A DNA stretch of 41,640 nucleotides from an uncultured Candidatus Marinamargulisbacteria bacterium. Lineage in GTDB: Bacteria; Margulisbacteria; Riflemargulisbacteria; GWF2-35-9. Under the pieces are notes generated by a model, which did no database searches, had not been told where the DNA came from, and worked only from the letters and a program-made list of their open reading frames with translations. Location: NCBI GenBank assembly GCA_903910705.1, contig CAIWAN010000045.1:1-41640 (forward strand), read 5' to 3'. Below are positions 27,425 through 36,122 of the stretch, in pieces (the first letter of the stretch is position 1; every line of letters begins with the position of its first letter). Both the position numbers and the translations under genes were made by a program.

Positions 27425-28043
27425 GGGACTTAAGTATTCTTTCCGCTTCTAGGGGATAAAGTTCTTTCAGACAATCATCACAGAGCCCATGAGACACTTT
27501 TACATGCATCGTGTTGGCAAGGTATTCTTCGAGCTTCATCCAATAACCTGTATCATCTTTTACTTTTTTACAGTTAAAACAAATAGGGAGCAAGCTTTGC
27601 AGTGTTTTAATCTCAGCATAGGCACGTTCCAGCTCGGTATGTTGTCTTTGAAGATCTTGATGGGCTTTACGCAGCGAGCTATGGGTGTGAACCCGAGCAA
27701 TCAATTCGTCCGCTTGAAAGGGCTTGGTTACATAGTCTACCGCACCCAGTTGAAACCCTTCAACCAAACTCTCATGGTCCGTCTTGGCCGTCAGAAAGAC
27801 GACAGGGATGTCTCTCCAGACCGGGGTTGTTTTTATTTTCTTTAACACGTCAAATCCGTTCATCTCAGGCATCATGACATCTAAAAGAATAAGATCGGGT
27901 TCCGTGGCCGAAAGGATCTCGAGCGCTTTTTTGCCCGACTGAGCGACAAGGACGTCATATGTCTCTTGGCTGAGCAAGTCAAAGAGGATCTTTAAATTAT
28001 AAGCCGTATCATCAACAACAAGGATTCGAGCTTTTGTCATCAT
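27411..28043 (-). CDS. Response regulator with C-terminal CxxC...CxxC domain
   Basis: ILVVDDTAYNLKIL, LILLDVMMPEMNGF, FLTAKTD, TKPFQADEL; C-term LLPICFNCKKVKDDTGYWMKLEEYLANTMHVKVSHGLCDDCLKELYP. Confidence 0.93.
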   Translation of the reverse strand: MMTKARILVVDDTAYNLKILFDLLSQETYDVLVAQSGKKALEILSATEPDLILLDVMMPEMNGFDVLKKIKTTPVWRDIPVVFLTAKTDHESLVEGFQLGAVDYVTKPFQADELIARVHTHSSLRKAHQDLQRQHTELERAYAEIKTLQSLLPICFNCKKVKDDTGYWMKLEEYLANTMHVKVSHGLCDDCLKELYPLEAERILKSRGSI

Positions 28044-28044
28044 C

Positions 28045-28560
28045 CTATAGCCAATGTTGGAATTTAGAAGGAAGCAATGTTTTTAACGGAATGTGGATCG
28101 AAATCGCTTGATAGGACTTAAACGTGATGGATTTAGCGGTGTAGAGGCGAAGGTCTTTAAAGGGGAGTTGCATTAAAATGGCTGCGACTAACCACAAGAG
28201 CAATATCCATTTGGATATATTGAGCCCCAACCCTGCCCACCGATTCCAAGACCCCAAATACGTGCGTTCAAAAAATCGGGTTAAAAAGGTGCCGGCCAAT
28301 TTGAAGAGAATAAAACAGAGAATAAAGGTCAAAAGCCAAACAAGAACGTTGTCCCATGTATCGACCTTCGTCCAACCTAAACGAATGTGTAGGGTATTTT
28401 GAAGAACAAGACCGACGCTTCGGTAGTGACGGATCGTAAACCAAAACGATAGCCCGACAGCAAGAACTTCAAAAACCATATGAATGAGACCGGCACGAAA
28501 CCCTTTATAGGCACCATACCCAAGAACCAGCACGGCAATAATATCGAGAATGCTGATCAA
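28045..28560 (-). CDS. CvpA family membrane protein
   Basis: ILDIIAVLVLGYGAYKGFRAGLIHMVFEVLAVGLSFWF, four TM; upstream of a kinase/RR pair and after purE. Confidence 0.7.
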   Translation of the reverse strand: MISILDIIAVLVLGYGAYKGFRAGLIHMVFEVLAVGLSFWFTIRHYRSVGLVLQNTLHIRLGWTKVDTWDNVLVWLLTFILCFILFKLAGTFLTRFFERTYLGSWNRWAGLGLNISKWILLLWLVAAILMQLPFKDLRLYTAKSITFKSYQAISIHIPLKTLLPSKFQHWL

Positions 28561-28564
28561 AGAA

Positions 28565-29011
28565 TTATTCCTTTAGTTCTTCTTTAAAGGCTTCAAGTTT
28601 TTGTTGAAGGTCAGGTTGATGAATCCCGAGAATCTGCGCGGCAAGGATCGCAGCATTAGCTGCCCCGTTGATGGCAACGGTCGCGACAGGGACGCCTTTG
28701 GGCATCTGCACAATGGAGTATAAAGAATCCACGCCCCCGAGATCGGAGGTTTTAATGGGGACGCCGATGACAGGGAGGGTGGTGTGACCCGCAAAAACGC
28801 CCGGAAGATGGGCGGCTTTCCCCGCTGCGGCAATGATCACGCGGTAGTGTTGCGAGGCCGTTTTGGCGAGGGCTGACACTTGGTCAGGGTTTCGATGAGC
28901 CGAGGCGATAACTTTGTCATAGCTAAGTCCAAACTTTTCGAGGTAAGGGATCGCGTCGTCTAAAATGGGTTCATCCGAACGACTTCCCATAATGATCAAG
29001 ATATCTTTCAT
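28565..29011 (-). CDS. purE: N5-carboxyaminoimidazole ribonucleotide mutase (class I PurE)
   Basis: IIMGSRSDEPILDDA, SAHRNPDQV, IIAAAGKAAHLPGVFAGHTTLPVIGVPI, MPKGVPVATVAI. Confidence 0.96.
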   Translation of the reverse strand: MKDILIIMGSRSDEPILDDAIPYLEKFGLSYDKVIASAHRNPDQVSALAKTASQHYRVIIAAAGKAAHLPGVFAGHTTLPVIGVPIKTSDLGGVDSLYSIVQMPKGVPVATVAINGAANAAILAAQILGIHQPDLQQKLEAFKEELKE

Positions 29012-29020
29012 GAAAACCTC

Positions 29021-29704
29021 CTATTTAATGGGCTTACCTTTGAAACTGAATTTGGCGGTGATCATTTGTGTGGCGGTTAAGTCCCCAGGGAGTGCGGTGG
29101 TAGCGTTGTCGGCGCTCTGGATCGACATGAGCCGAGGTTGAGCCTCAACGATGAACGGTGTTTGGGCTGGCGTGATTTGAAGGTCAATGAGCTCAACTTG
29201 GCTAAGCCCAAGGGTCTGTGCGATGAGCTTTGCTTTTTGGGTTGCATCTTTTAAGGCAAGGTCGAGGGCATTCTTTTGAAAAGCTTCGGGTTGGGTGTGG
29301 CTAAACGAAACGCCATTAAGCGAATTGAGGCCGCACTTCATGCTGAGGTCAATAAGAGTACCCACAAGTTCGAGGTGGGTGCAATAGATCCGCAGGGATT
29401 GTTTGATATCATAACCGGTAAAGACGGCTCGACCATCGCGGTAATCGAACTTTCTGTTGACTTGAAGGGCATTGGTCTCCATTTGCTCTTTGGGTAAATA
29501 CCCCATGGCGCTTTTAATAAAGTCATTCATCTTTTTGTTGATCTCTTTTTGTCCGGCGGCTGCATCGGAGTACGATTCTTCGATCCCTAGTTGAATAATA
29601 GCCATGTTGGGGCGATATTTAACCGTGCCTTGGCCGGTCAGCGTCATGGTGGTATCGAGGCCAAAGACTAACGAAAAAAGAAATACAAGGATAATTTTCT
29701 TCAT
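29021..29704 (-). CDS. SIMPL (DUF541) domain exported protein
   Basis: Signal peptide MKKIILVFLFSLVFG; TLTGQGTVKYRPNMAIIQLGIEESYSDA; FTGYDIKQSLRI; ALDLALKDATQKAKLIAQTLGL. Confidence 0.85.
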   Translation of the reverse strand: MKKIILVFLFSLVFGLDTTMTLTGQGTVKYRPNMAIIQLGIEESYSDAAAGQKEINKKMNDFIKSAMGYLPKEQMETNALQVNRKFDYRDGRAVFTGYDIKQSLRIYCTHLELVGTLIDLSMKCGLNSLNGVSFSHTQPEAFQKNALDLALKDATQKAKLIAQTLGLSQVELIDLQITPAQTPFIVEAQPRLMSIQSADNATTALPGDLTATQMITAKFSFKGKPIK

Positions 29705-29711
29705 AACATTA

Positions 29712-29717
29712 AGTATA
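29712..29717 (-). promoter_or_regulatory. Putative -10 (TATACT) of the SIMPL gene, 7 nt from the ATG
   Basis: Minus strand tatattaTACTtaatgttATG; no SD possible between. Confidence 0.4.
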
Positions 29718-29772
29718 ATATAAAATCTGGGTAAAAACGACCTTCTTTGTATTACAATAAATTGGGGTGGTT

Positions 29773-30756
29773 ATGATCAACAGATTAACAGAAATGATCC
29801 GGTTGTCTCGATACCGAGGTAGCCGGGTCCAAGCACATGATGAGTTCTATTTTGATCCGTCAGAGCAAAAATCGTTTTTTTTGCAGGTTATGTGGGCGAT
29901 GCTTGCCCTTGTGGGGGCCAAGCAGTTTTTCCATCGCACACTGAAGGCGAGTCGATGGGATTACTATAATACATGGTTTCTTCCGTTTAATGATCTGACA
30001 CCTTATCAATGGGTTCTTCGTGACTATCCCCATCATTATCATGTTTTTCGTCAACGTTTGTCGGGTTATTCTGAGTCGCTTTGTGTCAATCTTTTAGTCA
30101 CTCAAACCAGTGGGTTGATGATGCTGATTCTGTTTTTTCTGGCCTATGCGATGGAGGATGAAGCGGATGCCCATTTTATTGTGGTGTTGCCGCAACGATG
30201 GCAATTACGGATCAAACAATATTTAGATCTTGCTTTAGCTGCTTCGTGCCACGATGATTTTAAACGCCGCTTTGTGGTTTGGCGAGCCAGTCAAAATGTT
30301 GTTTTGCCTACGATGGTCGAAGGGCGACAAAAAATGAGAGTGCTCGTCGTAGCAGATCGTCCTTATGTCGAGAGTCGAAGGGACATCCCCCAAAACATCT
30401 CCATAGGTTCAACCTTTTCGCTTAAATTGGCCGCTTGGTGGCCCGACTGGTTGACGCGTTCAAGCCCTAGTCCACTATTGATGATGATGCCGACGTTAGG
30501 GCTTTTTACGTGGGAGCAGGGGCTTATCCTCGAAGCCGAACGGATGCGAGCGACACTCGAAGACTCGGCCTTGATGACGCGGGCCTTTGAGTCTTTATTA
30601 AAAAATCATCCCGAGCATTGGCTCGGTTGGCAAGAGCTTGAAACCTATTCTCCCCATGTGACATTATCGACAAGGTTACCCAGACAAATAAAGCGACGAT
30701 TCCAAAAAAGAACGATTACGGTGGACATTCCTTCATTGAGGGTAACTGTCGAGTAG
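29773..30756 (+). CDS. Hypothetical protein, no family recognised, one likely TM
   Basis: ATG at 29773 preceded by ggggtgg SD; long uninterrupted ORF; hydrophobic LLVTQTSGLMMLILFFLAYAM. Confidence 0.75.
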   Translation: MINRLTEMIRLSRYRGSRVQAHDEFYFDPSEQKSFFLQVMWAMLALVGAKQFFHRTLKASRWDYYNTWFLPFNDLTPYQWVLRDYPHHYHVFRQRLSGYSESLCVNLLVTQTSGLMMLILFFLAYAMEDEADAHFIVVLPQRWQLRIKQYLDLALAASCHDDFKRRFVVWRASQNVVLPTMVEGRQKMRVLVVADRPYVESRRDIPQNISIGSTFSLKLAAWWPDWLTRSSPSPLLMMMPTLGLFTWEQGLILEAERMRATLEDSALMTRAFESLLKNHPEHWLGWQELETYSPHVTLSTRLPRQIKRRFQKRTITVDIPSLRVTVE

Positions 30757-30771
30757 AGCCTAAACCCTTCG

Positions 30772-33700
30772 CTAATCATGACAAAGTAATTGTCGTATCT
30801 CATTCGCGCTTACCTTAAAGGGGGTGCGCAGTGTTAGAAGTGGCTGGTCGTCCTTAAAGTAAACAAAGAAATAGAGTCCTTCCCCCCAGCGCTGAAGATC
30901 ATGACCATAATGCTTTTGATGGGTAATGCTATCGTGGAGTTCATCGCTTTGCAGCCTACTGTAGTGGGCGTTGAAGCGAAAGAAAATCGTAGCCGTTCGA
31001 ATGGATGCATCGTCTTGATAAGCGGGTGGAAGATTGTTTTGTTCAAGAAGTGAGAGAAAATGAACCTCATGGTGAACATAATGTTGCAGCGTTTCGTGAA
31101 GCGAGCTGGCGAGGGTTGCATTATTTTTTGACACATCGAGGAGGAGGGGGCGATAATCCCCAAATCCCCCAATGGTATTTACAAATTGGTCATGGCTGAA
31201 TCGTCGGCAGTCATCAACCATAAAAAAGGGAATGATCTGCATGGGCAGATGGGCTCGCAAGAACGCTGCGAATATATGAATGGCGATCTCCCATTTTGTT
31301 AAGGGTTTACATTTCTCTGGTACGTCGATAGGAATAGAAAAATGAGCGAATGTTTGGCCGACGGGATAAGCCTGTAAATGTTGGCGGACTTCCATAAGGG
31401 CATCGACATGTTGTTGGAACTTAAACAGGTTATTCAGCTCTGTTGATAAAGAACCCTTCGACTGTAGATGTTTCAAATAATCCTCATAACGAGGTTGTGG
31501 GGTTGGGTTTCGCGTCTGAGAGTATAGGTCTTGTAACGTTTGGCAAATAATATCCTCACCGAATGTATCATGTATGGACTCATCCATTAAGAACAAGATC
31601 GAGTGGGCTTTTTGGGCATGCTTGATGAGGGCAAAACGAAAAGGAAGCTTTCGGAGGGGGTTGATGTCTTCATAATAGGGGGTCAAAATGTTTTGCCAAA
31701 ACGATTTTATCCAAGCCGGGGAATAGTCTGAGAGATCGAGGAACGGAACATGGGTCAGATTCTGATGAAGGTATTCGGTCCAAACGTATTCGTCGTTTTT
31801 CTTTGTGAACGTGCTGCGAAGAAGACTTTGTTCCATAAGGAGCCCGTTGATGGCGTTTATTAAACGTAAAGGGTCGGCGTTTTCAAAGATGAGATGTTTG
31901 GCAAAATAGACCTCGCGGGCAAAAATGCGATGATCGTTTTTGTGCAATAGGGGTGAAAAAACACGACTGACTGGACGTGATAGGAGCTGTTGATAGTACG
32001 TGGTTTCTTGTTGAAAGAGTGAATGAATGAGCGGTTTGCTGGTTTGGGCGTCTACGACATCGCTTTCGAGGATCGGGGCCTCGAAATCGACTCGGATGGA
32101 TGTTTGGTGTCGGCCTGCAAATTTTGCTAAATCGGCCACCGTGCGATAATGGTATAAATCGGCCAAGGTGAGGTGTCCCCCTTCTTTATTCATCTGGCTC
32201 AGCACGTTAACGCAGTCAAGCGAATCTGCACCGCGTTCGAATACATCGTCATTTAAATCGATGGGCCGTTGATGGAGAACCGTTTCCCAAAGTTGTTGTA
32301 TTCGGATTTGTTCAGGTGTCATCTCTGTGGGGGTATCGGGATGTTGATGCTGATTGGCTTTATCGTGAAGAGTTTTACGATCCACCTTTCCGCTCGCGTT
32401 TAAGGGAAGGGATGTGTTAAAAATATATCGAGTTGGAATCATGTGTCGAGGGAGTTTGTCGCTTAAATACTGGCGAAGGGTTTCTTCTGCTATGGAGGTT
32501 GTTGACACGAAAAACGCCGTGAGGGTTTGTCGATTTGTGTCTTTGTTTACGCCGACAACAAGGGCTTCTTCAATGAGGGGATGTTGCCGGAGGGTGTTTT
32601 CGATCTCTTCGATGTCAACACGATACCCCGAGATCTTTACTTGGAAGTCACGACGACCCAGAAATATCAGATTTCCATCAGGCGACCATTTAGCCCTATC
32701 GCCGGTGGCATAGAGTCGCTCGTTGGCATCAAAGGGTGAAACGATGAACCGTTCTGTGGTGAGGTCTGGACGGTTTAAATAGCCTCGGGCTAAGCCGTCA
32801 CCGCCAAGGTATAGATCCCCTTCAACACCTAAAGGGAGTAGCGTTAAGGTCTCGTCAAGGACGAAAAGTTGAGTGTTACAAAATGGTTTGCCTATGGGCG
32901 TGGCTCCATTAAGGGGGATCTCGTTGAGTGGGGCTTGATATTCACAACTATAAATAGTGGCCTCGGTGACGCCGTAGGTGTTGATCACCTGAGCTTGCCC
33001 CTTAAAGGTCTCAGCCAGTTTTCGATAATCTTCGAGGTGGCACAGGTCAGAGCCGAGAAGAATATGCGTTAATGTCGAGGCGCTTTCTAGTCTATTTTCT
33101 TCGATATAGGCGATCAGACGAAGAATAATAGCGGGGGTGGTATCGAGCATACTTACCCGATTCGAAGACATCAACTGAGCTAATTTTCCAATGTCTTTTC
33201 GTTCTAATCCTGTCGGAATGATGAGCGTGCCCCCTGTAAGCAGCGTTTTAACCCAATTGCCGGTGAACACATCGTGGGTGTAATCCGATAGCTGAAGGAG
33301 TGTCGCAGGGTTCTGGGCTAGGTCATAGGCGTTGACCCAATGATGGAGGACATTGATGACCCCTTTGTGTTCGAGTAGTACGCCCTTGGGGTCTCCAGTA
33401 GAGCCAGAGGTGTAGATAACATAGGCCAAGTCGGATGGCTTATTAATGTGGGGCGGGTTTTGGGGGTTGCCATGAACAGGCAGCCTTCGAAGCACGATCT
33501 TTGCTTGGCTATGGTCGATGCGATGGGTGATTAGGGTTTCGGGGTCGCTGGGATTGATGGGCAAATACGCCCCTCCTGCTTTAAGGATACCCAATATCGC
33601 GACGATCATTTCGAGGGAATAATCAAAGAGGATGGCAACGAGGGTGTCAACGCCAACCCCCTGTTCACGGAGGGCATGGGCAACCCTGTTGCTGCGCGTG

Positions 33701-35079
33701 TTTAACGCTTCATAAGTATAGGTTTGCTGATTAATGACAACGGCGCATCGATGGGGAGTGCAACTAACTTGATGCTCAAAAAGGGTTGGGATCGTATCGT
33801 GATGGCCGAGAATGATCTTGCCGTTGGATATTCTGTCTAGGAGCGTTTGGCTATTGAGGGTGGAAAGGGGGCTGTAAATGAACCCCTTAAACGAATCTGT
33901 GAGGGCTTGCCTTTCTAAGGGGCTAAATACACAGGCATTGTATTCAATATCTACGTCTACATTATGTGAATGTGAATAGTATCGAACATGTATATCTATT
34001 TTGCTGCGCATCATGCCAGAAGAAACCGCCCTGCTTTGTGTCGCGAAATGATCAAAATCGGCCGCATAATGGTGATGTTCATAGGAGAAGATGATATCGA
34101 AAAGCCCTGCATTGTTTATCATCGAGGCCATCTCTCGACTGGGGAAGCGAGCATGTCGATAATCGCATCGAAGGGTTTTATGAATGAGGTAAATGAGCTT
34201 TTCAAAGGGTTCATCTTGTTGAAGGGAAACCTGTAGTGGGAGGGTATTAAAAAACGTGCCAATGGTTTGCTTTTGTCTTTTGTCAAAACGGTTCAGGAGG
34301 TTGATCCCGACAACAAGGTCTGTTTGTGCGTAATGCTGTGCAAGGCAAAGATAGAGGGCTCCAAGAAAGTAATGAAAAACAGTTGCGTCGTTGCGATGGG
34401 CAAACGCTTCGAGGTCATTAAAGGTTTCGCGAGGGATAGAAAAACTATTTCGAATGGCTTCGGCATGTTTGGGTTCCTTTTGGTCGAAGAGGGGGGGGGG
34501 TACAGAGGAAAACTTCCCGAGCCAATATGTTTTATCCGCTTCATAATGTGTGGATTTTGCATAAGACAAGATTTGTTCTATGCAGTCGCGGTAAGGAATT
34601 CGCCCCGTTGAAGCAGGAAAAGTCTCGAACTGACGGTAATGGTTATATAGCATGGATATCGTTTGCAGAAAAAGCGATAAGCCCCATGAATCGGTAATCA
34701 GATGATGAACGCGTGCAAAGAAGTAGGTGTGGGCGTTGGAATAGAGTAAGTTGACCTCAAATAGGGGGTAGTGCCCGATGTCAAAGGGTTTGCGCATGGC
34801 GTTTTGCATCCATTCCAGACTGTCCTCGTCGGATTGATGAAGGACCTTAACCGTGTAATCGGGAAAAGAGTTGATGTTCGCCATATCACGATGAGGAAAG
34901 TATCGGCAAAACGCATCGTTATTCATTAAAAAGAACATAAAGGATTTTTGGAAAATAGAAGCATCAATATGCCCATCGATTTGTGTGTATCCGCCAATGT
35001 TTAGAGCGGGGCTTTCGGGGAAAAGTTGTTGTTCGTGCCAGAACTGCTGCTCAATCGGAGAGAGAGGGATGTTTTTCAT
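30772..35079 (-). CDS. Single-module NRPS: C - A - T - degenerate C-like; no TE/R domain
   Basis: C: ARVHHLITDSWG; A: LAYVIYTSGSTGDPKGVLLEH, NTYGVTEATI, GDLYLGGDGLARGYLNRPDLT, YATGDRAKW, GRRDFQVKISGYRVDIEEIE, LNASGKVDRK; T: DDVFERGADSLDCV; second C-like with ILFLMDESIHDTFGEDII in place of HHxxxDG. Confidence 0.93.
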   Translation of the reverse strand: MKNIPLSPIEQQFWHEQQLFPESPALNIGGYTQIDGHIDASIFQKSFMFFLMNNDAFCRYFPHRDMANINSFPDYTVKVLHQSDEDSLEWMQNAMRKPFDIGHYPLFEVNLLYSNAHTYFFARVHHLITDSWGLSLFLQTISMLYNHYRQFETFPASTGRIPYRDCIEQILSYAKSTHYEADKTYWLGKFSSVPPPLFDQKEPKHAEAIRNSFSIPRETFNDLEAFAHRNDATVFHYFLGALYLCLAQHYAQTDLVVGINLLNRFDKRQKQTIGTFFNTLPLQVSLQQDEPFEKLIYLIHKTLRCDYRHARFPSREMASMINNAGLFDIIFSYEHHHYAADFDHFATQSRAVSSGMMRSKIDIHVRYYSHSHNVDVDIEYNACVFSPLERQALTDSFKGFIYSPLSTLNSQTLLDRISNGKIILGHHDTIPTLFEHQVSCTPHRCAVVINQQTYTYEALNTRSNRVAHALREQGVGVDTLVAILFDYSLEMIVAILGILKAGGAYLPINPSDPETLITHRIDHSQAKIVLRRLPVHGNPQNPPHINKPSDLAYVIYTSGSTGDPKGVLLEHKGVINVLHHWVNAYDLAQNPATLLQLSDYTHDVFTGNWVKTLLTGGTLIIPTGLERKDIGKLAQLMSSNRVSMLDTTPAIILRLIAYIEENRLESASTLTHILLGSDLCHLEDYRKLAETFKGQAQVINTYGVTEATIYSCEYQAPLNEIPLNGATPIGKPFCNTQLFVLDETLTLLPLGVEGDLYLGGDGLARGYLNRPDLTTERFIVSPFDANERLYATGDRAKWSPDGNLIFLGRRDFQVKISGYRVDIEEIENTLRQHPLIEEALVVGVNKDTNRQTLTAFFVSTTSIAEETLRQYLSDKLPRHMIPTRYIFNTSLPLNASGKVDRKTLHDKANQHQHPDTPTEMTPEQIRIQQLWETVLHQRPIDLNDDVFERGADSLDCVNVLSQMNKEGGHLTLADLYHYRTVADLAKFAGRHQTSIRVDFEAPILESDVVDAQTSKPLIHSLFQQETTYYQQLLSRPVSRVFSPLLHKNDHRIFAREVYFAKHLIFENADPLRLINAINGLLMEQSLLRSTFTKKNDEYVWTEYLHQNLTHVPFLDLSDYSPAWIKSFWQNILTPYYEDINPLRKLPFRFALIKHAQKAHSILFLMDESIHDTFGEDIICQTLQDLYSQTRNPTPQPRYEDYLKHLQSKGSLSTELNNLFKFQQHVDALMEVRQHLQAYPVGQTFAHFSIPIDVPEKCKPLTKWEIAIHIFAAFLRAHLPMQIIPFFMVDDCRRFSHDQFVNTIGGFGDYRPLLLDVSKNNATLASSLHETLQHYVHHEVHFLSLLEQNNLPPAYQDDASIRTATIFFRFNAHYSRLQSDELHDSITHQKHYGHDLQRWGEGLYFFVYFKDDQPLLTLRTPFKVSANEIRQLLCHD

Positions 35080-35115
35080 TTACGCTTCGTTTCAGTATAA
35101 CGTACAATATTGCCC

Positions 35116-36060
35116 ATGAACAATAAATCGATTTCTTTTGCCGACGCCCTTTCAATTTTAAATACGCCTGACGATCAACTCGATGAATTATTAGTGCGCA
35201 CAGAGGCCTTAACCCTCGAAACAGTAGGGAATGCTGTGCTTTTGTGTGGCATCGTTAATGCCAAGAGTGGACAATGCAGCGAGGATTGTTCCTTTTGTTC
35301 GCAATCCGCCCATCATCAGACCAAGGCGGAGGTCTATCCGTTAATGACCCAAAAAACCTTGATCGATGCCCATCTTCGGTCAAAAGACGATGGGGTGAGT
35401 TGCTTTTCGATCGTCACCTCTGGGAAAGGGGTGCCGGTCGGAAAGGACTTTGAAACCATTCTTGCGGCGCTAGCTGACTTTGACGGGACCTATCGTTGTA
35501 CGTCTCTGGGGATCATGACGAAAGCACAGCTGCAACAGCTCAAGGAAGCCGGCATGGATAAGTATCATCATAATCTTGAGACCGCACGGTCTTTCTTTGA
35601 TGAAATGTGCACAACGCATACCTATGATGACCGTGTCGCTACGCTGCGAGCGGCCAAAGAAGTGGGCTTGCAGGTGTGTTCGGGTGGGATCTTTGGGTTA
35701 GGTGAGTCCTTAGAACAGCGTGTCGAACTGGCGATGGAGCTGCGCGACCTTGATGTGGACTCGGTTCCGATCAATATTTTATACCCCATTGAAGGCACCA
35801 AAGTCTTTGGTAAAGTCGACCCGATCCGTCCCCAAGATATTTTAAAGCTGATCGCCATGTTTCGATGGGTGATGCCCACCAAGATCATTGGTCTCTTTGG
35901 GGGCCGTGAGCGAAACTTAGCTGAGTGGCAGCCCAAAATGTTCTCGGCCGGTGCAAACGCCATGCTCGTCGGAAACTATCTAACAACAACGGGCAATCCT
36001 GTCGACTTAGACTGGCAGCTCATCGAGCAAGCCGGTCGCGTACCCATGCGAAAAGTTTAG
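35116..36060 (+). CDS. bioB: Biotin synthase
   Basis: Radical SAM CSEDCSFCSQSAHH; YHHNLETARSFFDEM; CSGGIFGLGES; GANAMLVGNYLTTTGN. ATG at 35116 preferred over TTG at 35110. Confidence 0.96.
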   Translation: MNNKSISFADALSILNTPDDQLDELLVRTEALTLETVGNAVLLCGIVNAKSGQCSEDCSFCSQSAHHQTKAEVYPLMTQKTLIDAHLRSKDDGVSCFSIVTSGKGVPVGKDFETILAALADFDGTYRCTSLGIMTKAQLQQLKEAGMDKYHHNLETARSFFDEMCTTHTYDDRVATLRAAKEVGLQVCSGGIFGLGESLEQRVELAMELRDLDVDSVPINILYPIEGTKVFGKVDPIRPQDILKLIAMFRWVMPTKIIGLFGGRERNLAEWQPKMFSAGANAMLVGNYLTTTGNPVDLDWQLIEQAGRVPMRKV

Positions 36061-36088
36061 TTCTAATTATATTAACTATAATTCGGGA

Positions 36089-36116
36089 TTGAATATCCAT
36101 AAAAACTATGTAAAAT
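36089..36116 (+). promoter_or_regulatory. Putative promoter TTGAAT - 16 nt - TAAAAT, predicted start site at the ATG (36123)
   Basis: Hexamers at 36089-36094 and 36111-36116. Confidence 0.55.
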
Positions 36117-36122
36117 AGGATT

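Noticed and set aside
34267-34611. 114-aa plus ORF opposite the NRPS C domain
   Set aside because: Antisense to conserved condensation-domain sequence.
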